Shown here: piece after piece, positions 1 through 8,156 of the stretch
Position numbering within the stretch: the first letter of the stretch is position 1
Layout: each line of letters opens with the position of its first letter
Program-made: the position numbers and the translations under genes
The notes under the pieces: model-generated
Seen by the model: the letters and a program-made list of their open reading frames with translations, nothing else
Database searches by the model: none
Told to the model about the DNA's origin: nothing
Assembly: GCA_035567895.1 (NCBI GenBank)
Contig: DATMPC010000107.1
Span: 18,018 to 82,017 of the forward strand
Source of the DNA: Terriglobales bacterium
Lineage (GTDB): Bacteria; Acidobacteriota; Terriglobia; Terriglobales; Acidobacteriaceae
DNA length: 64,000 nucleotides
Direction of reading: 5' to 3'

Positions 1-1334
1 AGCCACGGAGCTTCCTCACTCAATGGATTCTCGATTGCCACGGGTTGCGCCGTTGAGAATCGCTCAGCATCGTCGGTTGAAATGAATGTAGGCGAGACGG
101 CTTCGTCATAGCCCAGCGCGAGCAGGCGATTGCGAGTCTTCGATTCCGGCAACGCGTGCGGTAGCTCAACCACGCCGCCGGAGAACGATGGCAGGGTATT
201 TGCGAAATTGTTGAAGCCGTAAACGCGAGCAACTTCCTCGATTACGTCGATCTCGCGCTCCACATCCATGCGCCAGGTTGGGATCTCGACCGTGTAGGCC
301 TCAGGTGGCTGCAAAAGAGTGAGCCGGGCGCCCTCCTCTGATGCGCCGTTCGAGCTTGCACGCACATCGGTAAGCCCGAACCCAAGGCGACGCAAAATGC
401 GCGTCACGTCGGTCTCCGGAATCTCCTGTCCAAGGATTCGGCCCAGTTCGCTGCGCTCAAGTTGAATCGGCTCATGAATTACCTTGCGCGCAATCTCGTC
501 GTTGTATCCGGCGAGCTTGCCTCCCGCCGTCTCCAGCACGAGTTCGCTAACACGGTCGCATGCCAGTGTCGTTGCGCCCCAATCGGCGCCGCGCTCGAAG
601 CGATGCGAGGCGTCGGTGTGCATGCTGTGACGGCGCGCGGCTCGGCGTACGGTTGCCGGATCGAACCATGCTGACTCGATGAGCACGTTGCGCGTGTTGG
701 GCGTAATCATCGTGTCCCATCCGCCCATGATGCCTGCCAGCGCAATCGGCTTCACTGCGTCGGCGACGACCAGATCGCCGGGATGCAGCTGGCGCTCGAC
801 TCCATCGAGCGTCTTCAGCTTCTCGCCGTGAACAGCCTGGCGCACGACAATTTTGCCGCCTTCCAGCAGGTCGAGGTCGAAGGCATGAGTGGGATGCCCC
901 ATCTCCATCAGCGTGTAATTCGTCGCGTCGGCGACGTTGTTGATGCCGTGATGCTCCTCAATCAGTAGCCGCTCAGCGATATAGCGCGGCGACTTCTCTA
1001 TGCGCACGTCGCGTATCGCTCGCGCCGTGTACCGCGCGCAAAGAGCAGGATCGAGGATCTCGACAGGAAAAGACTCCGGCTGAATCAGCTTCGGCAGTTT
1101 GAGAACGATCGGCTGCAACTCGAGGTTATAGATCGCGGAGCACTCGCGCGCGACGCCGTAATGATTCATGGCATCAACGCGATTGGTCGTGATCTCCATC
1201 TCGAAGAGCACGGCGTCGCCTTCGCCGATGAAACCCTCAACGGCGATGCCGGCGTGCGTCAGGTCTTCGGCGAGACGCACGTTATCGACGTCGAGCGCGA
1301 CGAATTCCCGAAGCCATGTGGGAGAAATGCGCAT
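1..1334 (-). CDS. pheT: Phenylalanyl-tRNA synthetase beta subunit, 3' part outside window
   Basis: Reading leftward from ATG at 1334, about 444 residues are open to the window edge. The product pairs with PheS to charge tRNA-Phe in the cytoplasm. It starts MRISPTWLREFVALDVDN, typical of PheT. The B3/B4 region follows (ATNYTLMEMGHPTHAFD), then the B5-type domain with ERSELGRILG and the RMDVEREIDVIEEVARVYG motif. The EMAP/OB-fold tRNA-binding domain that normally follows residue 40 is absent: the N-terminal segment runs straight into the FEMEITTNRVDAMNHYGVARE stretch. This compact architecture is inferred from comparison with the E. coli layout. The gene lies downstream of pheS, separated by a 231-bp gap that contains a palindromic repeat. 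Confidence 0.93.
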   Translation of the reverse strand, partial: MRISPTWLREFVALDVDNVRLAEDLTHAGIAVEGFIGEGDAVLFEMEITTNRVDAMNHYGVARECSAIYNLELQPIVLKLPKLIQPESFPVEILDPALCARYTARAIRDVRIEKSPRYIAERLLIEEHHGINNVADATNYTLMEMGHPTHAFDLDLLEGGKIVVRQAVHGEKLKTLDGVERQLHPGDLVVADAVKPIALAGIMGGWDTMITPNTRNVLIESAWFDPATVRRAARRHSMHTDASHRFERGADWGATTLACDRVSELVLETAGGKLAGYNDEIARKVIHEPIQLERSELGRILGQEIPETDVTRILRRLGFGLTDVRASSNGASEEGARLTLLQPPEAYTVEIPTWRMDVEREIDVIEEVARVYGFNNFANTLPSFSGGVVELPHALPESKTRNRLLALGYDEAVSPTFISTDDAERFSTAQPVAIENPLSEEAPW

Positions 1335-1380
1335 TTAGCTAGTGACTGCGTACAGCTAAAACCCTGCCGAGCCCAAACAC

Positions 1381-1549
1381 TGTCATCCTGAAGTCCCTGT
1401 TTTGGGCGAAGGATCTCCCGAGATGATTCAGACCTAATTGCACCCTCCTGGCTCTTTCACGAGAATACGGGCCGAAAAGCCGGGACAGCGCAATGAAGCC
1501 TGAAACATTCCGGGAGATCCTTCGGCCAAAGTCAGGCCTCGGGATGACA
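1381..1549. repeat. Palindromic intergenic repeat, TGTCATCCTGA family
   Basis: The left arm starts TGTCATCCTGAAG and carries GGCGAAGGATCTCCCG. The right arm carries CGGGAGATCCTTCGGCC and ends GGGATGACA, so the ends form an imperfect inverted repeat around a central spacer. A better-matched copy lies at 11167-11337. It sits between pheS and pheT, inside what should be one transcript. Confidence 0.85.
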
Positions 1550-1565
1550 GTTTAGAAAACTGTCT

Positions 1566-2678
1566 TTACGCAAACTGCTCCAAGAACCTTACATCGCCCT
1601 GATAAAACAACTGAATGTCATCGACTCCATACTTCAGAATCGCAATCCGCTCCACGCCCATTCCAAACGCGAATCCGCTGTACTTCTTCGGATCGTAATC
1701 CACGAACCCATATACATTCGGATCCACCATTCCCGAACCGAGAATCTCGATCCATCCACTCGCTTTGCACATCCCGCAGCGTTCTCCGTTCAACCGGCCG
1801 CTTCCTCCGCACTTGAAGCAGGAGATCTGCATGTCGGCGCTCGGTTCCGTAAATGGGAAGAACGAAGGATAGAATCGTGTCTTCACGCTGGAGCCGAACA
1901 TTGCTTTCGCTGCCTGATCGAGCGTGCCCTTCAAATCGCAGAAAGTGATGTTCGAATCCACCGCGAGCCCCTCGACCTGATGGAAGATGGGCGAGTGCGT
2001 CGCGTCGGCCGTATCGGCTCGATGTACTTTCCCCGGAACAACCACGCGAACGGGTGGCTGCTGCTTTTCCATCGCGCGAATCTGCACCGGAGAAGTGTGC
2101 GTGCGCAGAAGGAGGCGCTCGCGGAGGGGCTTGCCTTGCTGCCCTTTGATCATCAGCGTGTCTTGCGTATCGCGCGCGGGATGATTCGGAGGAAAGTTGA
2201 GCGACTCGAAGTTGTAGTAGTCGGTCTCAACCTCGGGGCCCTCGGCGACCGAGTACCCCATCGCCTTGAAGACTCCCACGATCTCGTTCATCGTCCGAAT
2301 CAGCGGATGCTCAATCCCAAGCTTGCGCCGGTTGCCGGGAAGCGTGACGTCGACGCACTCCTGCTCCAGGCGCGAGGCTGAAACAGCAGAGCTGACGCGA
2401 GCAAGCGCCGCATCGATCTGCTCCTCGACGATTTTCTTGACTTCATTGACGCGCTGACCGACTTCGCGTTTTGCTGGCCCCGGGGCCGCTTTCAGCCACT
2501 GATCGTTGAGCAGCGTGAGAACGCCGTTCTTGCGCGCCATCCAGCGATCGCGCAGGATTTTCCAGTCAGCCTCGCTCGAGATAGCGGCACTCTCGCTCTG
2601 TAGAGCAGACTTCAGGTCACGTGCCGCCGCGTCGAGTGCGGAGGCTGAGAAGTCTTCGAGCTTGGGGACCGTGTACAT
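1566..2678 (-). CDS. pheS: Phenylalanyl-tRNA synthetase alpha subunit
   Basis: 370 residues, class II aminoacyl-tRNA synthetase subunit that binds ATP and Phe as part of an alpha2-beta2 enzyme. The N-terminal coiled coil covers roughly residues 1-90. The class II core shows GPEVETDYYNFESLNFPPNH, the motif 2 region THTSPVQIRAME followed by PGKVHRADTADATHSP, and the C-terminal motif 3 GFAFGMGVERIAILKYG. A four-cysteine insert (CFKCGGSG then CGMCKASGW, before WIEILGSGMV) resembles the zinc-like knuckle of Gram-positive-type PheS. The order rpmI, rplT, pheS, pheT on this strand is conserved in many bacteria. A palindromic repeat begins about 10 bp upstream of the ATG and could affect expression. 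Confidence 0.97.
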   Translation of the reverse strand: MYTVPKLEDFSASALDAAARDLKSALQSESAAISSEADWKILRDRWMARKNGVLTLLNDQWLKAAPGPAKREVGQRVNEVKKIVEEQIDAALARVSSAVSASRLEQECVDVTLPGNRRKLGIEHPLIRTMNEIVGVFKAMGYSVAEGPEVETDYYNFESLNFPPNHPARDTQDTLMIKGQQGKPLRERLLLRTHTSPVQIRAMEKQQPPVRVVVPGKVHRADTADATHSPIFHQVEGLAVDSNITFCDLKGTLDQAAKAMFGSSVKTRFYPSFFPFTEPSADMQISCFKCGGSGRLNGERCGMCKASGWIEILGSGMVDPNVYGFVDYDPKKYSGFAFGMGVERIAILKYGVDDIQLFYQGDVRFLEQFA

Positions 2679-2688
2679 ATTCTTCGTG

Positions 2689-2816
2689 TGTCATTCCGAG
2701 CGGAGCATGACGTAGCGAAGCGAAGTCGTGCGGAGAGAGGAATCCCTACCATGCCGACGCTTTTCGGTAACTATAGGGATTCCTCGCGGGCAAACTACGC
2801 CCGCTTCGGAATGACA
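2689..2816. repeat. Palindromic repeat, TGTCATTCCGA family (copy 1)
   Basis: The left end reads TGTCATTCCGAGCGGAGC and includes AGAGAGGAATCCCTA. The right end reads TAGGGATTCCTCGCGGGC and finishes TTCGGAATGACA. The outer 10-12 bp and the internal GGAATCCCTA/TAGGGATTCC segments pair. It fills the gap between rplT and pheS. Related copies are at 10232, 14311, 21633 and 27732. Confidence 0.88.
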
Positions 2817-2826
2817 GAAACACAGA

Positions 2827-3192
2827 CTAAGCGCTCTTAGCCAAAGCCGTCTTCGCCTGCGCTGCCAGCGTCGCAAATGCCGGCGCGTCGTTGGCTGCGA
2901 GTTCCGCCAGCACTTTGCGGTCGAGTTCCACTCCGGACCTCTTGAGTCCGTTGATGAACTGGCTGTAGCTCATGCCATTCAGCTTGGCGGCGGCGTTGAT
3001 GCGCACGATCCAGATGGAGCGGTACTGGCGCTTCTTCTGCTTGCGCCCGGAGTAGGCGAACTTCAGTCCGCGCTCCACGCTCTCTTTGGCGCTGCGATAG
3101 AGCTTTGATTTTGTTAGGAAATATCCACTTGCGCGCTCAAGAATCTTTTTCCGCTTGGCGCGCCGCTTGGTTCCGCGTTTTACGCGAGGCAT
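2827..3192 (-). CDS. rplT: 50S ribosomal protein L20
   Basis: 121 residues, normal length for L20, which binds 23S rRNA early in large-subunit assembly. The sequence opens [20 protein letters not shown] and contains the family signature [20 protein letters not shown]. The C-terminal Ala-rich tail is typical of this phylum. A purine-rich ribosome-binding site (AAGGAGACTC) precedes the ATG. It lies downstream of rpmI with about 280 bp between them, unusually far for this pair, and that gap holds an inverted repeat. In many bacteria L20 represses its own operon by binding the leader; here the leader candidate lies upstream of rpmI. Confidence 0.97.
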   Translation of the reverse strand: MPRVKRGTKRRAKRKKILERASGYFLTKSKLYRSAKESVERGLKFAYSGRKQKKRQYRSIWIVRINAAAKLNGMSYSQFINGLKRSGVELDRKVLAELAANDAPAFATLAAQAKTALAKSA

Positions 3193-3329
3193 CGGCGAGT
3201 CTCCTTTTTTCGACTGCGGTTATGCGGCTGGAGGTAAGGATGATTACCTCTTCACACGCGATTTGCTCCGGACGAGCTCTGTGCTCATCTCAGATCCTGC
3301 GGTGGCGGGATCAACGGAGCGCGAAAGCA

Positions 3330-3470
3330 AGCATTCAGCACTCGGCTCTCGGCATTCGGCCATGAACCATTATGGGAGTCCAACGCGAACAGCTCATTCG
3401 ATCTACCCAAATATCGATTTCGACGAAAATGATTCCTGGCTGAATGCCGACTGCCGAGTGCCAAATGCCG
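3330..3470. repeat. Imperfect inverted repeat of GCATTCAGCACTCGG type
   Basis: The left arm at about 3331-3360 reads GCATTCAGCACTCGGCTCTC and continues into GGCATTCGGC. The right arm at about 3438-3470 is its approximate reverse complement (GGCTGAATGCCGACTGCCGA onward). The arms flank about 80 bp of AT-richer DNA. A similar GCTGAATGC-type sequence occurs in tandem at 61963-62001. The right arm stops just before the rpmI stop codon, so the gap between rpmI and rplT is mostly this element. Confidence 0.7.
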
Positions 3471-3473
3471 CCT

Positions 3474-3668
3474 CTAGTACGGGATCATTCGCTTCACTTT
3501 GGGCTCGTCGGCCTTGTCGACCAACGTATCCAGGTCCAGGCGCCGCTTGGTCTTCCTCTTCTTCGAAGTAAGGATGTGGCGCATGAACGCGTGCCCACGC
3601 TTCACCCGCCCGCTGGCGGTCTTCTTGAAGCGCTTGGCAGCGCCGCTATGGGTCTTTAGTTTCGGCAT
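3474..3668 (-). CDS. rpmI: 50S ribosomal protein L35
   Basis: 64 residues, the standard L35 size. The start at 3668 gives [20 protein letters not shown], the conserved family N terminus, and AGAGGA sits just upstream as ribosome-binding site. A longer reading frame continues upstream but has no L35 homology, so the short start is chosen. The protein is very basic and belongs to the large ribosomal subunit. It heads the rpmI-rplT-pheST order on the minus strand. infC, usually first in this operon, is instead at 10.5 kb on the other strand. Confidence 0.96.
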   Translation of the reverse strand: MPKLKTHSGAAKRFKKTASGRVKRGHAFMRHILTSKKRKTKRRLDLDTLVDKADEPKVKRMIPY

Positions 3669-3693
3669 TCGTTCCTCTGCAAACAATTCAAAT

Positions 3694-3718
3694 CCCCAGC
3701 AGCGTCGAGCCGCTGGGG
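3694..3718 (-). promoter_or_regulatory. Hairpin in the rpmI leader
   Basis: A 25-nt hairpin with a seven-base CCCCAGC/GCTGGGG stem plus two further pairs lies between the promoter at 3728-3755 and the rpmI ribosome-binding site. It lacks a clear U-tract, so it is more likely a 5' leader structure than a simple hisS terminator. A role in L20 autoregulation is inference from other phyla. Confidence 0.5.
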
Positions 3719-3727
3719 ACATAGTTA

Positions 3728-3755
3728 AGTATATGGGAAGGCGGGCCTTTTGCCA
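3728..3755 (-). promoter_or_regulatory. Predicted sigma-70 promoter for rpmI-rplT
   Basis: On the minus strand TTGGCA (3755-3750), a 16-bp spacer and TATACT (3733-3728) form a near-consensus promoter between the hisS stop and rpmI. The predicted start is near 3721, giving a leader of about 50 nt. Confidence 0.55.
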
Positions 3756-3780
3756 ATTGATCGAGTGAAGTGAACCGTCT

Positions 3781-5391
3781 TCAGCCGACCCTCGCAAACA
3801 CTTTTTCCCATGCATGATGTTTGTCGGCCTCTTCGGGACGAGAGCCGGGAAAGGTGTCGCTCAAGACCTCCAGATCCGACAGTTCTGGTACTTCGATCCA
3901 GCGCCAACCCGGAAGTTTTCCAGTGCCGCCGCCACGGACCTGATACGCCAGCAGCCGAAGCTGGCCCTTCTGCATTCCATAATCATGCGGCTCGGCGATC
4001 CGCGCCTTACCCTGATAAGTGAATCGAATAAGCCTCTTTTCCAAAATCGCCTTAAGAAGTAAGTCGTGAAATTTTCCAAGATTCATCTTGTGCTCTTTCA
4101 CCTCTAATGGGCGGAGTGTTGCGGCCAATTGTGAGGTGTTGACCTTCTGCTGTTGCCCGGTCTTCAAGTCCTTAAGAGTAACCTGATCGGCGGCAAGTTC
4201 ATCCTCTCCAACAATCACGACATTTGATACGCCAAGCTTTTCCGCTGTCTCAAAGGCCTTCTTCAGACGAAAGCTTTCATCGCCAAGTTCAGCGCTAATC
4301 CCTGCGGACCGCACATCGCGGGCGAGCTTTGCTGCGGCAACATTCATACCTACTCCCAATGGCGCGATGTAGGCCTGCGGAGGCGAGACATAAGTGGCAC
4401 TCTCTGAACCTGCCGTAAGCGCCATTACGAAGCGATCTTCTCCTATCGCAAAGCCAATCCCTGGAGCACGAGGTCCGCCGAGCGCTTCTGAGAGACCGTC
4501 GTAACGGCCACCTCCCAAAATTGCGCTCTGCGCGCCGAGACTTCCTTGTGTGAATTCGAAAGCGGTGCGCGTGTAATAGTCGAGGCCGCGCACCAGGCGG
4601 TCATTGATCACGAAGGAAACGCCCGTGGCGTGCAGGATTTCTTGTACTTCTTCGAAGTGCTTGCGGTCTGCTTCATCGAGAAATCCCGAGATGCGTGGCA
4701 GCGTATCGATAATTGGCTGATCTTCGGGAACCTTACAGTCGAAGACGCGTAACGGATTTGTAACTGCGCGCCGCTGACAATCCGAGCACAGGCGGTCGAC
4801 TACGCCGCTCAACGCTTTTTGTAAGGCTTCGTTGTAAGCAGGACGCGAGCTTGGCGAACCAACTGAGTTGAGCTGTAGCGTCCAATCCTTGATCTCGAGC
4901 CTATTGAGCAGCATCACCAGCATTTCGAGCACTTCTGCATCGCGTGCCGGCGACTCACTTCCCGCAGTGGGCGGTCCGATGACCTCAGCCCCAATTTGAT
5001 AGAACTGCCGATAGCGCCCCTTCTGGGGACGCTCGCGGCGGAATTGCGGTCCGATGTAGTAGAGCTTCTGAAGTCCAGGTCGTTCCCAGAGTTTGTGCTC
5101 GATATATGCGCGCACGACGCCAGCCGTGTTCTCCGGACGTAGCGTCAAAGACTGCGCTTTCTCCGACTGCGCACGCGCGCGGTCTTCCCACGTATACATC
5201 TCTTTGGAGACGATATCGGTAGCTTCACCAACGCCGCGAGCGAAGAGCTGCGTGTCCTCGAAGATAGGAGTGCGGATTTCGGAAAAGTTGTAGAGCGCGA
5301 ACACTTCGCGTGCGGTCTGCTCAACCCGGTTCCAGAGTTCAGTCTCAGGCGGCAGCAGATCGCGCGTGCCGCGCACGGCCTTGATCGTCAA
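3781..5391 (-). CDS. hisS: Histidyl-tRNA synthetase with C-terminal WYL-like extension
   Basis: 536 residues against about 420-430 for normal HisRS. Residues 1 to about 435 form the full enzyme: [19 protein letters not shown] at the N terminus, motif 2 region [18 protein letters not shown], the histidine motif [14 protein letters not shown] and motif 3 [12 protein letters not shown], then the anticodon-binding domain ending near LAATLRPLE. About 100 more residues follow, beginning [20 protein letters not shown] and containing [17 protein letters not shown], which resembles a WYL domain. An internal ATG at 4086 with AGAGGTG 12 bases upstream could start a separate 101-residue protein, so this is either a true fusion or two genes joined by a lost stop codon. 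The synthetase part is certain; WYL is tentative. Confidence 0.93.
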   Translation of the reverse strand: MTIKAVRGTRDLLPPETELWNRVEQTAREVFALYNFSEIRTPIFEDTQLFARGVGEATDIVSKEMYTWEDRARAQSEKAQSLTLRPENTAGVVRAYIEHKLWERPGLQKLYYIGPQFRRERPQKGRYRQFYQIGAEVIGPPTAGSESPARDAEVLEMLVMLLNRLEIKDWTLQLNSVGSPSSRPAYNEALQKALSGVVDRLCSDCQRRAVTNPLRVFDCKVPEDQPIIDTLPRISGFLDEADRKHFEEVQEILHATGVSFVINDRLVRGLDYYTRTAFEFTQGSLGAQSAILGGGRYDGLSEALGGPRAPGIGFAIGEDRFVMALTAGSESATYVSPPQAYIAPLGVGMNVAAAKLARDVRSAGISAELGDESFRLKKAFETAEKLGVSNVVIVGEDELAADQVTLKDLKTGQQQKVNTSQLAATLRPLEVKEHKMNLGKFHDLLLKAILEKRLIRFTYQGKARIAEPHDYGMQKGQLRLLAYQVRGGGTGKLPGWRWIEVPELSDLEVLSDTFPGSRPEEADKHHAWEKVFARVG

Positions 5392-5412
5392 TGTCGAATC
5401 ACCTGGATTTAT

Positions 5413-5600
5413 TTAACCACGGAGACACGGAGACACGGAGAAAGGCAACCGGGAGGTATTCAGACTCAGCCTCTTGGACAACTAGGGCAGTTTCCTAAAT
5501 CAACCGTAAACGGAGAACTCTCGTGAAGAAAGGCTGCGATCCTGAGAAGTAGGAACACTCCCTTGGCTGTTTTCCGTGACTCCGTGTCTCCGTGGTGAAA
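5413..5600. repeat. CCACGGAGACACGGAG inverted-repeat element (copy 1)
   Basis: The left arm CCACGGAGACACGGAGACAC leads into GGAGAAAGGCA. The right arm, near 5568-5600, is TTTTCCGTGACTCCGTGTCT followed by CCGTGGTGAA. The arms form a long inverted repeat around about 120 bp with no gene. It occupies the whole hisS-DJ-1 gap. A second full copy lies at 24639-24828 and a diverged one at 6291-6427. Confidence 0.85.
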
Positions 5601-5606
5601 AATGAT

Positions 5607-6251
5607 TTACCGCACAGCAGCGATGTACTGCGCTTCCACGCGGCGGGCGTTGCTCTCGGGGACTGGATACTCCATGTGACGCGCAGTTGCTCGGCCTATT
5701 TCGGCTCCATACATCAGCGCAACCAGATGCAAGGCCATGTCGATTCCGGCTGAGACTCCGGCCGAGGTAAAGATATTGCCATCATTTACTACGTGAAGAT
5801 CGTCGCGCACGTTGACATTGGGAAATGTCTCCCGCATACGATGGAGAGACTGCCAATGGGTGGTTGCGGACCGCCCCTCGAGGAGACCGGCGCCGGCCAG
5901 CAGAAATGAGCCAGTACACACCGAGCAAACAACCTTGGCTTGTTGGGCGCACAATGCGACCCATCCGAGTACGCGCTTGTTTGACTGCAGTGCGCGCGTT
6001 CCCCAGCCGCCAGGAACAACCAGGATGTCGAGTGTCGGATGGTTCTCAAGCGTGAAGTCAGGAAGCACGTGCATGCCTCCGGTGGTCGACACGGGATCTT
6101 CACCCTCAGCGATTAGCACCACGTGAAGGGGCGAAGGCTCTTCGCGTCGTCGTTCTTCATTGAGCCGCGTGGCGGAAAAGACCTCAAAGGGTCCACAAAA
6201 ATCGAGAATTTCCACTTCGGGAAATACCAGAATGCCGACGGTGTGCTGCAC
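5607..6251 (-). CDS. DJ-1/PfpI family protein (isonitrile hydratase-like)
   Basis: 214 residues, a single class I glutamine-amidotransferase-like DJ-1/PfpI domain. The nucleophile elbow is SVCTGSFLLAG with Cys112, preceded by VVPGGWGTRAL. GILVFPEVEILDFCGPFEVF at the N terminus and ATTHWQSLHRM after the elbow match the GlxA/isonitrile hydratase branch. No AraC-type DNA-binding domain follows, so this is a stand-alone enzyme-like protein and not a GlxA regulator. The exact substrate cannot be read from sequence. It lies between two copies of the CACGGAG repeat and is probably transcribed alone. Confidence 0.85.
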   Translation of the reverse strand: MQHTVGILVFPEVEILDFCGPFEVFSATRLNEERRREEPSPLHVVLIAEGEDPVSTTGGMHVLPDFTLENHPTLDILVVPGGWGTRALQSNKRVLGWVALCAQQAKVVCSVCTGSFLLAGAGLLEGRSATTHWQSLHRMRETFPNVNVRDDLHVVNDGNIFTSAGVSAGIDMALHLVALMYGAEIGRATARHMEYPVPESNARRVEAQYIAAVR

Positions 6252-6290
6252 TGCGATACCCCTTGTTTACGCCAGAAGACCCAAAATCCT

Positions 6291-6427
6291 TGAACACGGA
6301 GGACACGAAGGTCACCGAGGAGGATACTACTGAATTGCAAGCTCGCCGCTGGGCACTAGGCATTCGACGTTGACTCAATCATCCCGCCGCCATCCTTCCG
6401 TTTCCTTCGTGACCTTTGTGTTCACCC
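6291..6427. repeat. Diverged CACGGAG-type inverted repeat (copy 2)
   Basis: The left arm GAACACGGAGGACACGAAGG followed by TCACCGAGGA pairs imperfectly with TTCCTTCGTGACCTTTGTGT near 6400-6424. The right end overlaps the last codons of the gamma-carbonic anhydrase gene. Confidence 0.65.
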
Positions 6428-6958
6428 CGGGTTTTCGGTTTTCAGGCGCCGCTCGTTCAAGTATGTCTGCGTGTAGTCGAGGTAATTGCGCGCATAGCGA
6501 AGGATCAACTCTTCGTCCTGGGCCCCAAGCTTCCGACGCATCTTGCCTGGCACTCCAACCACGAGCGAGTTCGCTTCGATTACGGTACTTTCCGGAATCA
6601 CAGTGCCCGCAGCGATGATGGAACCGCGTCCGATTCGAGCGCCGTTCAGTATGACCGATCCCATGCCGATCAGGCAGGTATCTTCGATCACGCAGCCGTG
6701 AAGCGTTACGTTGTGTCCTACCGTCACCCACTCGCCCACCGTGACGGAATACTGGTGTCGCATGCCATGGAGGACGGAGCAATCCTGAATGTTGGAATAC
6801 GCGCCGATGCGGATTGAGTGCACGTCGCCGCGAACGACAGCATTCATCCAAATACTGGCCTTCTCGCCTAGAACAACGTCTCCAATCACCTGAGCTGATT
6901 CGTCTACGTAGCAGGAATCGGGAATGGTAGGGCGAATTCCTTGATAAGGGCGGATCAT
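6422..6958 (-). CDS. Gamma-carbonic anhydrase family protein (YrdA/PaaY-like)
   Basis: 178 residues, normal for the family. The body is a left-handed beta-helix of hexapeptide repeats (for example VIGDVVLGEKASIWMNAVVR and TVGEWVTVGHNVTLHG), ending in a C-terminal helix. Metal-site histidines are visible in VLHGMRHQYS and GHNVTLHGC. R/D/Q residues in NAVVRGDVHSIRIG and SNIQDCSVLH fit the active-site signature. Proteins of this group form zinc- or iron-dependent trimers; some hydrate CO2 and others have lost activity. The C-terminal residues overlap a repeat arm. No operon partner is evident. Confidence 0.9.
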   Translation of the reverse strand: MIRPYQGIRPTIPDSCYVDESAQVIGDVVLGEKASIWMNAVVRGDVHSIRIGAYSNIQDCSVLHGMRHQYSVTVGEWVTVGHNVTLHGCVIEDTCLIGMGSVILNGARIGRGSIIAAGTVIPESTVIEANSLVVGVPGKMRRKLGAQDEELILRYARNYLDYTQTYLNERRLKTENPG

Positions 6959-7323
6959 GAAGGTCTCTGTCCCAGTGTCCCACGAGCCACAGGATTTGGG
7001 ACAGTGGGACAGTTGTCTAACTCTGACTTAAGCCATTCATAATAAATGCCTTGTGAATTCAACCTGGCTTGGGACAGAGGTTCCGAAAAGGGCATCGAAT
7101 AGCCAACCAGAGCGGAGCGTATTTTTCGAGGGTTGACAGTCACTCCAAGAATGGCAAGGTAGCATGCTTCGGTTGGTCCCCTTCGACGTTCTCCACTGTC
7201 GTCAAAGATCTGAGGAAAACTAGCCGAAATAGCCGTCAATTCTGGTGGAATCTGCTTGACTTGCCGGCTTAAGGCTGCAATAACTACCAAGTCCAAATAG
7301 GATCAGTTTGGGGGTGTAGTTTA
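6959..7323. other. Intergenic region with a GTCCCA inverted repeat
   Basis: 365 bp with no convincing gene. Near the carbonic anhydrase start, CTGTCCCAGTGTCCCA (6967-6982) pairs with TGGGACAGTGGGACAG (6997-7012) with one mismatch, giving a hairpin with a 14-nt loop. Another GGGACAGAGG lies at about 7072. The rest should hold the rpsU promoter, but no clear -35/-10 pair was identified. Confidence 0.6.
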
Positions 7324-7521
7324 TTGGCGGAAGTACGAGTGCAAGAGGGTGAACCGTTGGAAAATGCCCTCCGCCGCTTCAAGCGTAAGGTTCAGACCGA
7401 AGACATCATTAAGGAAGTAAAGCGGCATTCTTTCTACCTGAAACCGGGTGAGAAGAAGCGCGTGAAACAGGCGCTGGCTCGCAAGCGGAATCGGAAGAAG
7501 GTTCGCAAAGAACAGGACTAG
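7324..7521 (+). CDS. rpsU: 30S ribosomal protein S21
   Basis: 65 residues starting at TTG 7324, with GGGGGTG at 7310-7316 as ribosome-binding site seven bases upstream. The product (MAEVRVQEGEPLENALRRFK, ending in a very basic KRNRKKVRKEQD tail) is a normal S21. S21 sits near the anti-Shine-Dalgarno end of 16S rRNA and affects initiation. The TTG start is unusual for a ribosomal protein and may limit its synthesis. A strong terminator follows 15 bp after the stop, so it is monocistronic. Confidence 0.95.
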   Translation: MAEVRVQEGEPLENALRRFKRKVQTEDIIKEVKRHSFYLKPGEKKRVKQALARKRNRKKVRKEQD

Positions 7522-7536
7522 CAACCTCTAAAAGAG

Positions 7537-7564
7537 AGGGCCGCCTAAGCTGGCGGCCCTTTTT
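7537..7564 (+). terminator. Rho-independent terminator of rpsU
   Basis: A perfect nine-base stem AGGGCCGCC / GGCGGCCCT with a six-base loop is followed by TTTT. It ends 43 bp after the rpsU stop codon. Confidence 0.9.
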
Positions 7565-7731
7565 CCATTTGGACAAAAACTTCGCAGTCTGGAGAGAGTT
7601 TAGCGTTAACCGTTCCCGAGGGGAATGGAGGGCCGAACCTGCAGTTGGGGACAAGTCCCGAGAATCGAAATCGCCCTGTAGCCACGCGGGAGCGGTATTC
7701 GTGCAATTTCGCGGGAGAACGGGGGCTTCTC

Positions 7732-8040
7732 ATGGAATTCCAGGACAGGCTGCTGAAGTGCATAGACTGCGGCTCTGAGTTTCTCTTTACGGCTGGCGAA
7801 CAGCTCTTCTTCCACGACAAACAATTCAAGAACGAACCGAAACGCTGCAAGCCCTGCAAGACAAAACGCGCTGCGGCGGTTGGCGCGCCTCCGGCAAACA
7901 GTTATCAGAAAGTGGAAACCCGCACGACCTGCTCACATTGCGGCAAGGAGACCACTGTGCCGTTCAAGCCGACACAGGGACGTCCGGTATTTTGCCGTGA
8001 ATGCTTCCAGCAGCGCCGCACGGTCAGCGCCAGCGCTTAA
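7732..8040 (+). CDS. Double zinc-ribbon protein (CxxC-x17-CxxC type)
   Basis: 102 residues with the start at ATG 7732, preceded by GAACGGGGG. The reading frame extends further upstream without homology. Two zinc knuckles are visible. Cys10/Cys13 and Cys39/Cys42 form the first (LLKCIDCGSEFLFTAGEQ then RCKPCKTKR), and Cys67/Cys70 with Cys88/Cys91 form the second (TTCSHCGKETTVPFKP then VFCRECF). The first matches the probable zinc-ribbon family found in many bacteria and the second the CxxC_CxxC domain family. The biochemical role is unknown; a nucleic-acid or protein adaptor role is possible. It converges on a response regulator gene with a shared terminator. Confidence 0.88.
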   Translation: MEFQDRLLKCIDCGSEFLFTAGEQLFFHDKQFKNEPKRCKPCKTKRAAAVGAPPANSYQKVETRTTCSHCGKETTVPFKPTQGRPVFCRECFQQRRTVSASA

Positions 8041-8117
8041 ACGACCCAAGATATCAATCCTTGAATTTTTGCAAGAGTAGTGTGTCTGGGCTTGCCCATC
8101 ACCACGGAAAAGCAAAA

Positions 8118-8139
8118 GCCCGCAAGTCTGCGGGCCTTT
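8118..8139. terminator. Hairpin terminator between convergent genes
   Basis: A seven-base stem GCCCGCA/TGCGGGC with a four-base loop is followed by CTTT on the plus strand and preceded by AAAA, so it can work in both directions. Confidence 0.7.
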
Positions 8140-8156
8140 AAACACTAAATTGCGAG

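Noticed and set aside
6955..7296. 113-codon minus-strand reading frame upstream of rpsU
   Set aside because: No ribosome-binding site, overlaps the carbonic anhydrase start and a GTCCCA hairpin, and shows no family resemblance.
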